Assembly: GCF_014066305.1 (NCBI RefSeq)
Contig: NW_023501121.1
Span: 1 to 64,000, forward strand
DNA length: 64,000 nt
Origin: Letharia columbiana
Taxonomy: Eukaryota; Ascomycota; Lecanoromycetes; Lecanorales; Parmeliaceae
Direction: 5' to 3'
Shown: piece by piece, positions 32,331 through 44,845 of the stretch
How the letters are laid out: each line of letters begins with the position of its first letter
How positions within the stretch are numbered: position 1 is the first letter of the stretch
Position numbers and translations under genes: made by a program
The notes under the pieces: generated by a model
Seen by the model: only the letters and a program-made list of their open reading frames with translations
Told to the model about the DNA's origin: nothing
Database searches by the model: none

Positions 32331-33121
32331 TAAACTAAGTTATAATGTAAAAAGAAGATATATTCTTACTATCTAGAAATCTACTTTAGAGAAAGCTCGA
32401 AGACGCTAATACATATTTGATCTAGACTCTTTAAGCCTCTTAGACCTAGTAGGAACGGCTCTATCAGAGACTTCTATAAAAGGTTTTCATAATATTATAT
32501 TAGATATTAACGAAGAAAAAATAAGTTAACGTTCTCGTTGAGATAATAGTAAGAAATAAACGCTTATTAGTATAGCAAATGCATGAAACAAACGTTTAGA
32601 CTTTAGAAGTTTTCTTTATTAATTCGAAGAATAGTTTAATATAGATTACTACCTAGTTAGTAAAGTCTTACGCGATCTTTCTCTTTCTCTTTTAGGCGTA
32701 GACTATAGTACTTATATAAGCTATTATAGTACTTATATAGACGGCTATAGTACTTATATAAACGGCTATAATACTTACGTAATTCTAGTATTAGTGCTCG
32801 CAAACAGTGAGGCCATACAGAAATCACGTATGCACAAGTAGATATGTAGATATATGATTGGGCATATCCAGACTGGGGCAGCTAAGACTTTTCTGGGCAT
32901 CCAATAGCCCAGAAAAGCCCCCCAGCGCTAGAAAAACTCCCATGTCTGAGCGACATGCCCTGGAGTGAAAATGAAGCTATACATAGGTGTGGGTGGGTGG
33001 GAGAACAATGATATGGCTCTGAAAGAGACGAAATCGAATGAAGAGCCGTTGACAGGTGCAAAACAGGTGGCTATATAGCTCGTACTGGACACCTGTCCCC
33101 AACCCCTTGCCGGGGTACAAG

Positions 33122-33235
33122 CCCCACCTGATGTACCAATGGCTACCAATGACTGACATCAGGTGGGGCTTCCCACCTGATGTACCAATGGCTACCAATG
33201 ACTGACATCAGGTGGGGCTTCCCACCTGATGTAAG
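33122..33235. repeat. 49-bp tandem duplication from recombinase sequence
   Basis: Two and a fraction copies of a 49-bp unit containing CAGGTGGGGCTTCCCACCTG, a 20-bp near-palindrome that comes from the recombinase ORF (counterpart at 11058-11077). Confidence 0.7.
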
Positions 33236-33261
33236 GCTTTGACGCGCATGCGTCATCGCCC

Positions 33262-35560
33262 GATGCAATAGCCCAAATGGCTGGAATAGCTAGGATATCC
33301 CAATGGCTGCGGTAGCCTGGAATATGACTGTGATAGTTGGACTGGGATATCCCCATGGCTGCGGTAGCCCAAATAGCTGGAATAGTTGAAACCTCCCCAT
33401 GGTTGCGATAGCTCACATAGCTGAAATAACTGAGACATCTCCATGTCTGCGGTAGCCCCGATAGCTGGAGTGACCGAGACATCCCCAGGGCTGCGATAGC
33501 CCAAATGGCTGGAATAGCTAAGACATCTTCATGGCTGCGGTAGCCTAAATAGCTGGGATAGCTGAAGTATCCCCATGGCTGCGGTAGCCTAAACAGCTGA
33601 AATAACTGAGACATCTCCATGGCTGCGATAGCTGAGATATCCCTGTGGCTGCGATAGCCCAAATGGCTGGAATAGCTGAAACATCTCCATGGCTGCGGTA
33701 GCCCAAATAGCTGGAATAGTTGAGACCTCTCCATGGCTGCGATAGCCCAAACGGCTGGAGTAGCTGAGACATCTTCAAGGCTGCGGTAGCCCAAATAGCT
33801 GAAATAGCTGAGACATCTCCAAAGCTGCGGTAGCCCAAATAGCTGAAATCACTGAGACATCTCCAAGGCTGCGGTAGCCCAAATAGCTGGAATAGCTGAG
33901 ACATCTTCATGGCTGCGGTAGCCCAAATAGCTGGGATAGCTGAAATATCCCCATGGCTGCGGTAGCCCAAGTAGCTGAAATAACTGGGACATCTCCATGG
34001 TTGCGATAACCCGAATAGCTGAAATGGCTGGGACATCTCCAAGGCTGCGGTAGCCAAAATAGCTGGGATAGCTGAAATATCCTCATGGCTGCGGTAGCCT
34101 AAGTAGCTGAAATAACTGGGACATCTCTATGGTTGCGATAGCCCAAATGGCTGGAATAGCTAAAATATCCGCATGGCTGCGGTAGCCCAAATAGCTGGAA
34201 TAGTTGAGACCTCTCCATGGCTGCGGTAGCCCAAATAGCTGGAATAGCTGAGACCTCTCCATGGCTGCGGTAGCCCAAATAGCTGGAGTAGCTGAGACAT
34301 CTCCAAGGCTGCGATAGCCCAAATAGCTGAAATAGCTGAGACATCTCCAAAGCTGCGGTAGCCCAAATAGGTGGAATAGTTGAGAGTTCTCCATGGCTGC
34401 GATAGCTGAGATACCCTTATGGTTGCGATAGCCTAAACAGCTGAAATAACTGAGACATCTCCATGGCTGCGGTAGCCCAAATAGCTGGGATAGCTGAAAT
34501 ATCCCCATGGCTGCGGTAGCCCAAGTAGCTGAAATAACTGGGACATCTCCATGGTTGCGATAGCCCGAATAGCTGAAATGGCTGGGACATCTCCAAGGCT
34601 GCGGTAGCCCAAATAGCTGGAATAGCTGAAATATCCACATGGCTGCGGTAGCCCAAATAGCTGGAATAGTTGAGACCTCTCCATGGCTGCGGTAGCCCAA
34701 ATAGCTGGAATAGCTGGGACATCTCCAAGGCTGCGGTAGCCCAAATAGCTGGAATAGCTGAAATATCCACATGGCTGCAGTAGCCCAAATAGCTGAAATA
34801 TCCGCATGGCTGCAATAGCTCAAATAGCTGAAATGACTGAAATATTCACATGGCTGCAATAGCTCAAATAGCTGAAATAGCTGAAATAGCTGAAGTAGCA
34901 ACATGGCTGCAATAGCTCAAATAGCGGAAATAGCTGAAATAGCCACATGGCTGCAATAGCTCAAATAGCTGAAATAGCTGAAATAGCCACATGGCTGCAA
35001 TAGCTCAAATAGCTCAAATAGATGAAATAGCCACATGGCTGCAATAGCTCAAATTGCTGAAATAGCTGAAATATCCACATGGCTGCAATAGCACACATAG
35101 CTGCAATAGCTGAAATAGCTGAAATAGCCACATGGCTGCAATAGCTCAAATAGCTGAAATAGCTGAAATATCCACATGGCTGCAATAGCTGACATAGCTG
35201 AAATAGCCACATGGCTGCAATAGCTCAAATAGCTGAAATAGCTGAAATAGCCACATGGCTGCAATAGCCGAAATAGCTGAAATAGCTGAAATAGCTGAAA
35301 TAGCTGAAATAGCTGAAATAGCTGAAATAGCTGAAATAGCTGCAATGATTGAAAACATCCACATGGCTGCAATAGCCCAAATAGCTGAAATAGCCACATG
35401 GCTGCAATAGCTCAAATAGCTGAAATAGCTGAAATAGCTGAAATAGCAACATGGCTGCAATAGCTCAAATAGCTGAAATAACTGAAATACTCAAATAGCT
35501 GCGATGCCTGAGATAGCCGACTTAGCTGAAATGGCTACATACCATATAGCTATAATAGCT
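33262..35560. repeat. Hierarchical 9-bp / 44-bp minisatellite
   Basis: The basic unit is CTGAAATAG (9 bp). Four such units plus CCACATGG or CTCCATGG-type spacers make a 44-bp higher-order unit (8 + 4 x 9), seen dozens of times. A pure run of about nine CTGAAATAG units lies at about 35264-35345. 44 is not a multiple of 3 and the complement contains no stop, so all three minus frames stay open and give artificial proteins with a 44-residue period (GYRSHGD, LFQLFQ, ISAISA). I do not regard any of these as genes. Confidence 0.9.
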
Positions 35561-36172
35561 GATTATCCTTATAGCCGTATGGCTTTACTAGCTGAAGTAA
35601 CTGAAATATCAATGTAGCTGCGATAGCTGAGGTGAATAGTTATAGGTGGAATGGCTGAAGTGTGTATCCAAATGGTAGTTGCATGGTCGCATGGCCGTAC
35701 GGCTGCAAATGGCTGGAATGGCTCCAATGGCTGGCATGGCTCCAATGGCTGAATAGCTGCATGATCTCTATGTGACTGCAATAGCCTCAAATAGCTGGTA
35801 TGCTGGACAATTCCATATGGCTGGAAATGGCTGAGTAGCCTCATGGCCGCATGGCTGCAATAGGGCTGAAATAGGGCTGAAATATCCATGTGACTGCAGT
35901 GATCATGGCGGCATGGCTGAAATAGTCGAAATATCCTTTCGCAATGACTGATAAAAGAAAAATGATATGGCTCTGACAGAGACGAAATCGAATGAAGAGC
36001 CGTTGACAGGTGCAAAACAGGTGGCTATATAGCTCGTACTGGACACCTGTCCCCAACCCCTTGCCGGGGTACCAACAGGGGTACCAACAAGGGTACCAAC
36101 AGCGAACGGCTGATCAAACAGCCACCAACGCTATGGCCTCATAATGGACCCACTAACCCACAGTCCCACTGT
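35561..36172 (-). repeat. 5' terminal region of the YR derivative
   Basis: Diverged array units merge into GCAATGACTGATAAAAG, GACGAAATCGAATGAAGAGC, three GGTACCAACA(G)GGG units and the terminal CACAGTCCCACTGTTGCGA. It is homologous to 25984-26225, 29367-29580 (inverted) and 48640-48845. Confidence 0.6.
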
Positions 36173-39100
36173 TGCGACTCTTATCTATCTTTTATCTAGT
36201 AGGTGGAATGAGTGCTAGCTTACGTTCGTAATTATTTACTAGCTCTATTATATTAGATAAGTCCTCGATTATATACTATATATTGTATTCGTAGTCCTAG
36301 TCCTTCTAATATAGTAAGTACTTAGGCTTTTCACGTGTAATTCGTTTATCTATAATTATTTTAACTTCGAAGTTATCTCCTTCGTTATAAATAGATAACG
36401 ATTCTATATTAATTCTTCTCTTATATAAATCTGAAGTTTCGACTATAGTAGTAGTAGCTAACTCTAGCTAAGCGATTAATATTATTAAATAAATTCGTAT
36501 AACTAATAATAGCTTTAATTAATATATCAAGTAATCGATCTTTACTAGAATCTTAAAGGGATCGATACGTTATTATAAGAGTTTCCTATTTAAAAGACTT
36601 AAAATCGAGTATCCGTGGTATAGTCTGAGAAAGACGTTATTCTCTTTCTTAAGATTTAGCGCTAAATACTTCGTATTGTATCTTGCTTTTATAATAATAG
36701 ATGAAAATACTATAGCATCGTTCGCCTCTTCTCTTTTAATTAGGCGAAGCTTATAAAAGGCTTTCGTAGATACTAAGAGATTCGTAAGTAATATATCTAT
36801 AGCATTATTAATCTTAAAATCGTAGTATAATTCGTTAGATGCTAGGTCTATAATGTTACTCGAAGAGTTATTAAAAGTAGCCTAAATGTATAGTAAGATT
36901 TTATTCTATTTATCGTTAGAATTCGCAGTAAGATAAAAACGTAAGGCTATCTCTACTATTTAGTTAGTTCGCTTGGATTAATTATTCGTCTATAAATAAT
37001 AGGCTATAGACGTTAGAAACTTAACGTGTAGTCTACTAAAGATCTCCTTTCAGAAAGTAGATATAAAACGTAGGTCGCGATCGCTAATAATATATCTTGA
37101 TACGCCTTAGTTATATTATAATAACGTACGAAGTATTATCTCGATCTATTAAATAGTAATTTAAGTCTTCTTTCTTAATATTAGAAGATTTCTTTTAGTA
37201 ACCTTACACGTAATAATAAGTAAATAGTTATATTCTACTTTAATAAGAGATAAGATAACGATAAAGTCTATAGCTATAATATAAAAAGAAATAGCTAGAG
37301 TAATAATCGAAATAAGAGACTTATATAGCTTATATCTCTTAATCTAATTAAGTTAATACTTAGAATAATATGCTATATAGATTCGTAAGCGCTTAAATAG
37401 ATGTTTAATGAAAATCGTATGAGATAATCGATCGTAGTATTTATGATAATCTCTATAGTTGAATAGATCGTAAGCTTGCTCGAATATCTCTTACTCTATA
37501 GAAGGTAAAACGCTAAAATACTATCTATTCTCGTCGTTGATATAATAGATAAGACTTTCTCTTAGTATAAATGGAATTCTAGGAATACGCTTTATAGACT
37601 CTACTTAAGTAATATTTATAGCTGCTAAAATAGCAATAGCGTTCTCTATTAAAGACTTTAACATCTATAATAATCTCTTTTAATAAAGGTCCTTAGTATA
37701 ATCTTGCTTTAACCGCTACTTAAAATCGTCTAATATTTTCATAAGGGTAGTATAATAGATTGCTACTGGTTCGGTAGGCGTAATACTTAAGGGCTTCGGC
37801 TAGTATTTTATACTCTTATATAACGCATCGAGTGCTTTCTTAGATTTCGTAAATTGCGTGATAAAAGTCTATAGTAAACGCGATAGTGCGTTAGATACGA
37901 TATTAGATTTATTTATTTTATAGCGAAGCTTAAGATTAAATATCGAAAGATATTAAAACGTATAAATTAGGCGGAGATTAAGTTTATTAATACTAATAAT
38001 ATTAAATATAATTTGCTTAAAAATAAGAATTATAGCTAAATAGTTAGTGTAGACTATTATAGGCGGCTTTAAGCTAGATTTAATTATATATCGAATCTTT
38101 TTTACGATCTATACTATGTTAGCGACTTCTAACTTCGTAGACTAGTAATTATACTTAGCTGTATTTAAGCACTAGCTTAAGAATATAATTAATTAAACGT
38201 CTATACGCGCTATCTTATTTAAGCTTTCGAGAATTTAATTCTACTTATAATAATATATTATAGTAATAAATCCGAAGCTTTTAGAGGCGTCTAGATCTAT
38301 AAATAAAGGTTTTATAGAGTTGTAATATACTAGAAAAGAGAGGTTAGTAAAGGCTTACTAAAGCTTACGAAAGACTTTTACTTCTACTTTGATAGGGGTA
38401 TAGAATAGTACTCTAGTAGTAGATCGTTTACGTGACGGACTCTTAACATCAGCTTCTAAGCTCTTGATGAGAATAATTTTTCGTTCTTATAGCGGATTAG
38501 CAAGTTGCGTATAATAAGAAATTAAAGAATAAAGCTATCCCGTAAGTTTAAGGAAGATTTCGAGATCTCGCAGTGTTTCTAGAAATCGTAGATTAATAAT
38601 TACGTGAATCTTCTTTTGAGATATAAATATATCTAGTTTATTAACTCGTTAGCTTAGTAGAGTAATTAATAAATAATTAATAAATAATTTAATAGGCGAT
38701 AGGCTTACTCGCTTACTGCGAAAGAGCTTAAAGATCTAACGAAGATGGCTAAGGTGCTTTTATAACGTATATAAGAAGATAATGATATTATTTATAAATA
38801 CTTTCGTAAAGGCTTTAAATGGTCGCAGTATAGTATTCGTCTATCTTTAAATATATAATAGAAAACTCTTATACCTTATTAAGGCGATAGTAGACTTTTT
38901 CTATCTTCTATAATTAACTATTATAAATTTATAGCGATTATTACGCGCTATAAGAAATTAATAAAATTAATCTACGGCGTCTATAGTTAATAAATACGCG
39001 TATTTTAATAGTAATATTATAATTTCTAACTATAGAGATAATAAGTAAGAATCTATTTCTATTATCTTATTAAGCTCGCGTATATCTATTATAATATATC

Positions 39101-42100
39101 CCTTACGACTATTAAGAGTATTCTTTTAAACTATAAAAACTAAGTAGCTATATAATATAGGTTATCTAGATTACATTATTTTTCTTTAATCGTATAGCTT
39201 ATTAAACGTAGCATCGATAACTTTCTTATTCTTTTATCCCACCGAGTATATCTTAACAAATTTAGATATTATATTAAACTTTAAGAGAATAAATATTTAT
39301 TTCTTCTCTAATATATTTATCGTTTAATATTAATTAATAAAAAGATTCTAATACTTATTAAGTAAATATATTAAGAATTCTACTACTTTAAACTTTCTAT
39401 AGATTATTACTTCGTTTAATATAATATATTTTAAAAATAAATCGATAATAATAGCTATACTATCGGATAAGGTATTCGCGGTAAACTTTCGCAGACTAGT
39501 CTAAAGGTCGAGTACTACTACTACTATTATAATAATTACTATCGTAATAATATCGCGTATTAACTTAATCTTCTAGTTCCTCTATTCGATAATAGCGAGA
39601 TTAGTATAGTATACTTCGATAGAAAAGTATCTATCTTATTCGTATTCGCTTAGCACGTCTAGTCGTATCTTATAAGGAATAACGACGAATAGATCGATAT
39701 TATTTCTTACTTAGACTGCTTAGAAAGATACGTTTATTATGTGGGCGTAGACTCCTTCGATATAGCTTAGCGATATTAAGTATTACGATTTAAAGAGTAA
39801 GTTTTTATCTATCGATAGCTCGTTAATATAAATTATTAATACTTATATCGTAGTATAAGAAGATAGAATTATATAAGATAATAACTTTATAATTTACTTA
39901 ATAGACTTAGAGCGAATATATAAATTTATAGATATAATTATATCTCGATAGCTATCTATCTTAATAAATTAGATAGTAAAGTTAATAATTATTTATTCTA
40001 ATATTAGAATATCGACTTCGATTAGTATATTAGCCTTAAGGTTATTAATAACGTAGATCTCTCGAGTAATCTAAGTAAAGGTACGCGTGCTATCTAAAAG
40101 TACGCCTTTTATATAAAAGATAAAGATCGCGTATTTATTAAAATAATAAATCTTAAATTCTAAATCTTAAATTAAAATTTTAATAATTATCTTCTTAATT
40201 TTTATAGAAGTAGAAATAAAAGTTTAATTAGCTATAGTTATAATATAGCTAGCGTTAATATAAAACTTCTTCTTCTCATTTACTAGCTTTTAATTAATAT
40301 AGGTAATAATATAGTAATAGTTTCGAAAGGTGTATTCGATCTCTAATATAGACTCAGATACTAAGAAAATAATAAGAGGCTCTATAGTAGACTTTCTAGA
40401 CTCGAAGATTAGAGTATTTATAATAAGATTCTTATTAGTACTTATAAAAGAAGTAGTACTTATAAAAAACTTTTTTTAATACTCTTCTCGAAGATAATTA
40501 AAAAGCTTATTATGAGAGGTAGTCTTATATCGGTAGTACTTATATTAATAGTCTATAGTAGATATTATCTTTAAAAAATAACCTTTAATAAGATCTTTAT
40601 AATTATCGTAAGCGAAATTATTATCTACTTCGTAATTATAGTAGCTCTCGAAGCTTTCTATTAATACTACTTTAAGTATTTTAGATTAATATAAAGTATA
40701 ACTGATATAAGTATCTTAGCTAGTTTCGTAGTCTTATAATAAGTCTAACTTATTCTTATTACCTTCCTTAACCGCTACTTAATACGCTCGCTATAAGTAT
40801 AATTAAAATCTATTTCAATTCTAATTCTAATAGTTATTATTATTTAAACGAAGCGATTAATAATTAAGCGATTTTAAATCTAACGCGTTTTCTTCTACTA
40901 TCGAAGGCGCTATAATCTATAATCTTATTAGCGGCGCTAATAGCGAGACACGAGCGTCTTTTTAAGTATTTTAATACGTTTATAAGCGTTACTAATTACT
41001 TTGATAGCCTTAATAGATCGAGAGGCGTTGATTACTTTAGTAAGCATTCCCATATATAAAAGACTTTTACGGGCGTAAGTATTACTAGTTATTCTAATAA
41101 GCTTAAGATTAAGATTAATACTAAAATTAGAGTTATCGAGATAAATATCTATAAGAATCTATTTTTTTTATTACTATTAAGAATATAAAGCCTATCGCGA
41201 ATAGCGACTGATATACTCTTATTATTAATACTTTCGCTTATTAAACGATTTTAAGAATCGATTATAATTAATAGCAGCTTCTAGCTCTAGAATATCTCGC
41301 TGAAATTTTATATTAAGTTTATTTTAGATAAGTAGTATATAATCCTTTATTACACTTATATCCGCGTTTTAAGCTACTCTTATAAGAGTTTAAGTATACT
41401 CTTATAGCTCTCGGTAATGGGCGGCGTCTTATATCGAATACTTTTCTTATAATAGAATTACTATATCTTAAAAACGCGATGGTTTTTAACGTGCTAGTAA
41501 CAAACGATATTACTTATTTATATTATAAATAATTAAGCGTTTATCGTTCTCAGTTAGCTTAGTAGTAAACTAAGTAAGTATAGTTTCTCTTAGATAGATT
41601 TAAAGGTTCTATCGTAGTAGCACGTTACCCTTAGCTCGTATCACATCCTTAACTCAATCGATAAAAACGTATATATCCCAGAAGAAGGTACTCTTATTAG
41701 TATATTCTATTGCCGAGGCGATATCAACAGACTTACTCTTATAGAACGAATTAAAAAAACTAATATCATCTAAGTTAAATCGATCAACTTCACTACTATT
41801 ATTATCGCTATTTCTAACTAATTCTAGTTTATCTAATAGTTCTAGATCTTTTAAAGATCTAAGTGAGTCTAGTACGATACGAAATTCTACTATTATAGCC
41901 CGTAGCTTAGCGAGCTGTGCTTTTGTAAATCCTTATATTATGATAGTAGATAGCTAAGGTCTAATTAGTCGATTATAGATAGCTTTATCTATTAATATAG
42001 TAGCGAACTCTACTTACGTAGTTAGCTCGATAAGTAGAGAGATAGATCGTGATAGCATAAGTATATTATCTATCGAGAGAGACTTATAATGTCTAAAGAA

Positions 42101-42599
42101 GTGCTAAATAGCTAGTATAGCTCTAAGATCTATCGTATAATCGTCGAAGGCTTTAATAGAACGCCGAAGTAATAAGAGGTCTATCTTCTAATATATAGAA
42201 AAGAGCTCTTCTAATGCTTGCTTAGATCTTATAATTACTAGCTTCGAATATATATAGATAGTCGTAATATAACGAATAGTAATTACTATCTTATAAGGGA
42301 TCTCTTAAGCTCGATTAATATCTTCTATAAATGCTTAAATTTAATATATAATACGTATAAGATTACTAGCAGAATAAAGAGTAGTTAAGATACTTTTAAA
42401 AGCTAAAGTAGTAGTAATTATAGTGTCTAAGAAGGCGATAGAAGTTAGCTTAATATAGCTATTAGTAATAACGTAATCTAGACTAATCTAAAAAAGACGT
42501 TATTTAGAGAAAGAGATCTAAGTTAATATTAATATTAATAAGATACTAAATCTACTTATAAGTATAAGCTATTAATACTTATAAGTAATTAGAGTATTA
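36173..42599 (-). pseudogene. Decayed Gypsy interior (gag-pol remnant)
   Basis: About 6.4 kb with no open frame of note on either strand, although faint RT text survives at 39150-39060 (see the element entry). The gag side would be at about 41.6-42.6 kb given the minus orientation. TA content is extreme, and remaining C residues mostly precede T or G. Confidence 0.55.
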
Positions 42600-42793
42600 T
42601 TATTATATTATTATAAATTAAGTTATAATATAAAAAGAAGATATATTCTTACTACCTAGAAATCTACTTTAGTAGAGAAAGCTCGGAGACGCTAATACAT
42701 ATTTGATCTAGGCTCTTCAAGCCTCTCAGACCTAGCAGAAACGGCTCTATCAGAGACTTCTACAAAAGACTTCCGTAATGCCATATCACGATA

Positions 42794-43170
42794 GAAATCT
42801 AACTTTTAATAACTTAACAAGTAAAGGCCCATATTAAATTCATGAGTTGGTTTCTAAGTCAATCAATTTTGCCTAGCCCTAGTCAATCGAACTCTGATCG
42901 CTTGCTTCGTTTTGACCTTACAGGCCTTGTGCGGAGCGCGCTAAGCCTATTAGGAGGTGTATTAGTGTGAGGATTGATCCGTAATAATTCCCTAAACAGA
43001 GAAAGGCCACGTCCTTATGGCAAGTATCGAATACCGGAAAGAAATAGACAACGTCCATTAGTGTGTGAATCCCAAATATCTCCTGCCGCAGTAAATCTTT
43101 CGAATAATGAATAGCTGTAAATCGGACGGTTTCATTGTCCAAATATGTATCGTCATGTTCCTCCTGTAGA
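42794..43170 (-). other. Unassigned non-decayed segment with an open minus frame
   Basis: The minus frame 43170-42918 reads LQEEHDDTYLDNETVRFTAI then HYSKDLLRQEIFGIHTLMD and FPVFDTCHKDVAFLCLG. Base composition is normal, unlike the Gypsy just before it. It could be original cargo of the TIR-bounded element or a captured gene piece; I do not recognise it. Confidence 0.35.
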
Positions 43171-44670
43171 GGCCCAATTCTGTGATAGTAGATCCTCCTC
43201 TTGTGCGTTATTGAGTATATACTATTAATGCGTGGGGATGACAGGCCAGTTGTGTGGTGTTCTCCGCTTGCTGTATGATTTGATGTGGACCGTGGGAGCA
43301 TATGACGTGGAACTTAAGCTGAGCCTGTTCTTGACGATGGTGGCCTTGTTGCCGCTTGGTTTCTCCGCATGTTCTCCGCATCTGCCTGTTGTAGTTCCTC
43401 CTCTTGTCCTCAATGTGGGGGATGACAGGCCGTTTTTTTTATTTTTGCGTTGGGTTTTCCGCTTGCTGTTATTTATTACGGCCATTCGGTCTCCGCTTGC
43501 TGTATTTTAACCGTGGATTGACGTGGGAACTTAGAGCTGAGCCGTGTTCTTGACGATGGTGGCCTTGTTGCCGCTTGGTTTCTCCGCAGTGTTCTCCGAT
43601 TTGCCTGTTGTATTCCTCCTCTTGCTCCTCTTGGGATCGGCCGTTGGTGGGTTCTCCGCTTGCTGTGATGTTTATGTGGAACGGCCAGTGCTGTTTCTCC
43701 GCTTGCTAGTGATGATTTATTAACCGTGAGCATATGACGTATCTTGAGCTGAGCCGTGTTCTTGACGATGGTGGCCTTGTTACCGCTTGGTTTGATTTGC
43801 CTGTTTAGTTCTCCTCTTGCTTCATGGTATGACGGTCGTTGTGTGGTGTTCTCCGCTTGCTGAGTGATGATTTATGTGAATCGTAGAGCATATGACGTAT
43901 CTTAAGCTGAGCCGTGTTCTTGACATGGTGGCCTTATTACCGCTTGTTTCTCCCTTCCGTTCTCCGCAGTGTTCTCCGCATTTGCCTTTTAGTTCCTCCT
44001 CTTGCTTTTCATGAGTGGATGACAGGTCAGTTGTGGTGGTGTTCTCCGCTTTAATGATTTATGTGGAATCGTAGCATATGACGTATCTTAGAGCTGAGCC
44101 TGTTCTTCTGTGGCCTTTTGCCGCTTGTTCTCCGCGATTCTCCGTATTTCTCCGCATTGCTTGCTGTGGACTTCTCTTGCACTGGCTGAGTGGATTGTGG
44201 AGACCGTGGAGAGTAGGCCTGTTTGTCACTGCTGCTGATGACTGTCTCCGCATGTTCTCCGTAGTGTTCTCCGCATCGCCTGTTGTAGATCCTCCTCTTG
44301 TTTAACTGAGTGCGAGGATACCGAGGGTAAATGTGTTCATATGGTGATTGGTAGAATTGGTAGAATTGATATGGTGAGAGAATGGTTACACAATAGGTGA
44401 GGATTATTATCCGATCCCGACGCGTTTGGTTAACTACATATTTAAATGTTAGTTTAACCCATCTATCGCTGGCTTGAGGGAGTTGTAGGGGAGGATGTTC
44501 CGTTTGGGCTCTTTTAGGGCTTTCTAACGCGTTTATGAGTAGTAGTAGGTAGCTGTTGGCTCGCTTGCGGCCTCGATTGCCAGTAGTAGCGGATTCGTTG
44601 GGGGTGGCCTGGGGGTGTTAGTAGGGTCTCTAGAGGCGGGCAAAGGGGTGTACTGCCTAACCGTTATTTT
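43171..44670. repeat. Repeat E, expanded five-copy degenerate array
   Basis: The block around GTTCTTGACGATGGTGGCC recurs at about 43327, 43544, 43756, 43915 and 44100, spaced roughly 160-217 bp, each followed by TTCTCCGC units and CCTCCTCTTG. The copies differ mainly by many small deletions (1-6 bp, often removing AG, GAG or CAGT) rather than substitutions. The single-unit relative is 26456-27130. Confidence 0.65.
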
Positions 44671-44845
44671 TTTGTTTGCTGTTCTTAGCGTGCCGTGGCC
44701 TGGCGTCTGGCTCTATTTTTTTTTATTTTCCGTTTACTCTACTCCTTTTAATTTTTAATCCAATGCATTTATTTGTTGCGTGTTTATATAATATATGCTT
44801 TAGTGTATTTATAAATTTATAGCGCTTCGCTACTCCTTTTATTTT
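44671..44845. other. AT-rich junction
   Basis: T-rich stretch between repeat E and the decayed YR retrotransposon. Nothing recognised. Confidence 0.3.

Larger units (their letters stand above)
32791..36172 (-). mobile_element. Non-autonomous YR-element derivative carrying a minisatellite
   Basis: The left end TTAGTGCTCGCAAACAGTGA matches the 3' end of the retrotransposon at 10537. The right end CCCACTAACCCACAGTCCCACTG matches the end of the decayed copy at 48845. Inside, a short piece of recombinase gene survives (33195-33262, complement reads ASGDDACA...RWEAPP), followed by the array. It is not RIP-mutated although it lies in a destroyed Gypsy, so it arrived after that Gypsy decayed or escaped RIP. 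Confidence 0.7.
32331..42793 (-). mobile_element. RIP-destroyed Gypsy-like LTR retrotransposon
   Basis: A repeated block (32340-32500 and 42600-42790) shares AAAAGAAGATATATTCTTAC and GCTAATACATATTTGATCTA and is the probable LTR pair. Between them, apart from the 3.4-kb insertion 32791-36172, the sequence is extremely AT-rich without usable ORFs. On the minus strand around 39150-39060 the decayed text reads RKGYIIIDIRELNKI, which with G-to-A/C-to-T reversal is the RT motif RKGRVVVDIRGLNK of fungal Gypsy elements. Removing the insertion leaves about 7 kb, the usual Gypsy size. Direction is minus. Coding is beyond rescue; the LTR assignment rests on similarity of only about 200 bp. Confidence 0.65.

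Noticed and set aside
33262..35560. Regularly spaced repeats resembling a CRISPR array or a long repetitive protein gene
   Set aside because: Units are contiguous 9- and 44-bp tandem repeats without unique spacers, in a fungal context. The open frames exist in all three minus frames only because the unit lacks stops and 44 is not a multiple of 3.
36173..42599. Possible mitochondrial or plasmid DNA because of very high AT
   Set aside because: No mitochondrial genes or tRNAs are visible, and faint Gypsy RT text plus co-linear decay of neighbouring elements explain the composition as RIP.
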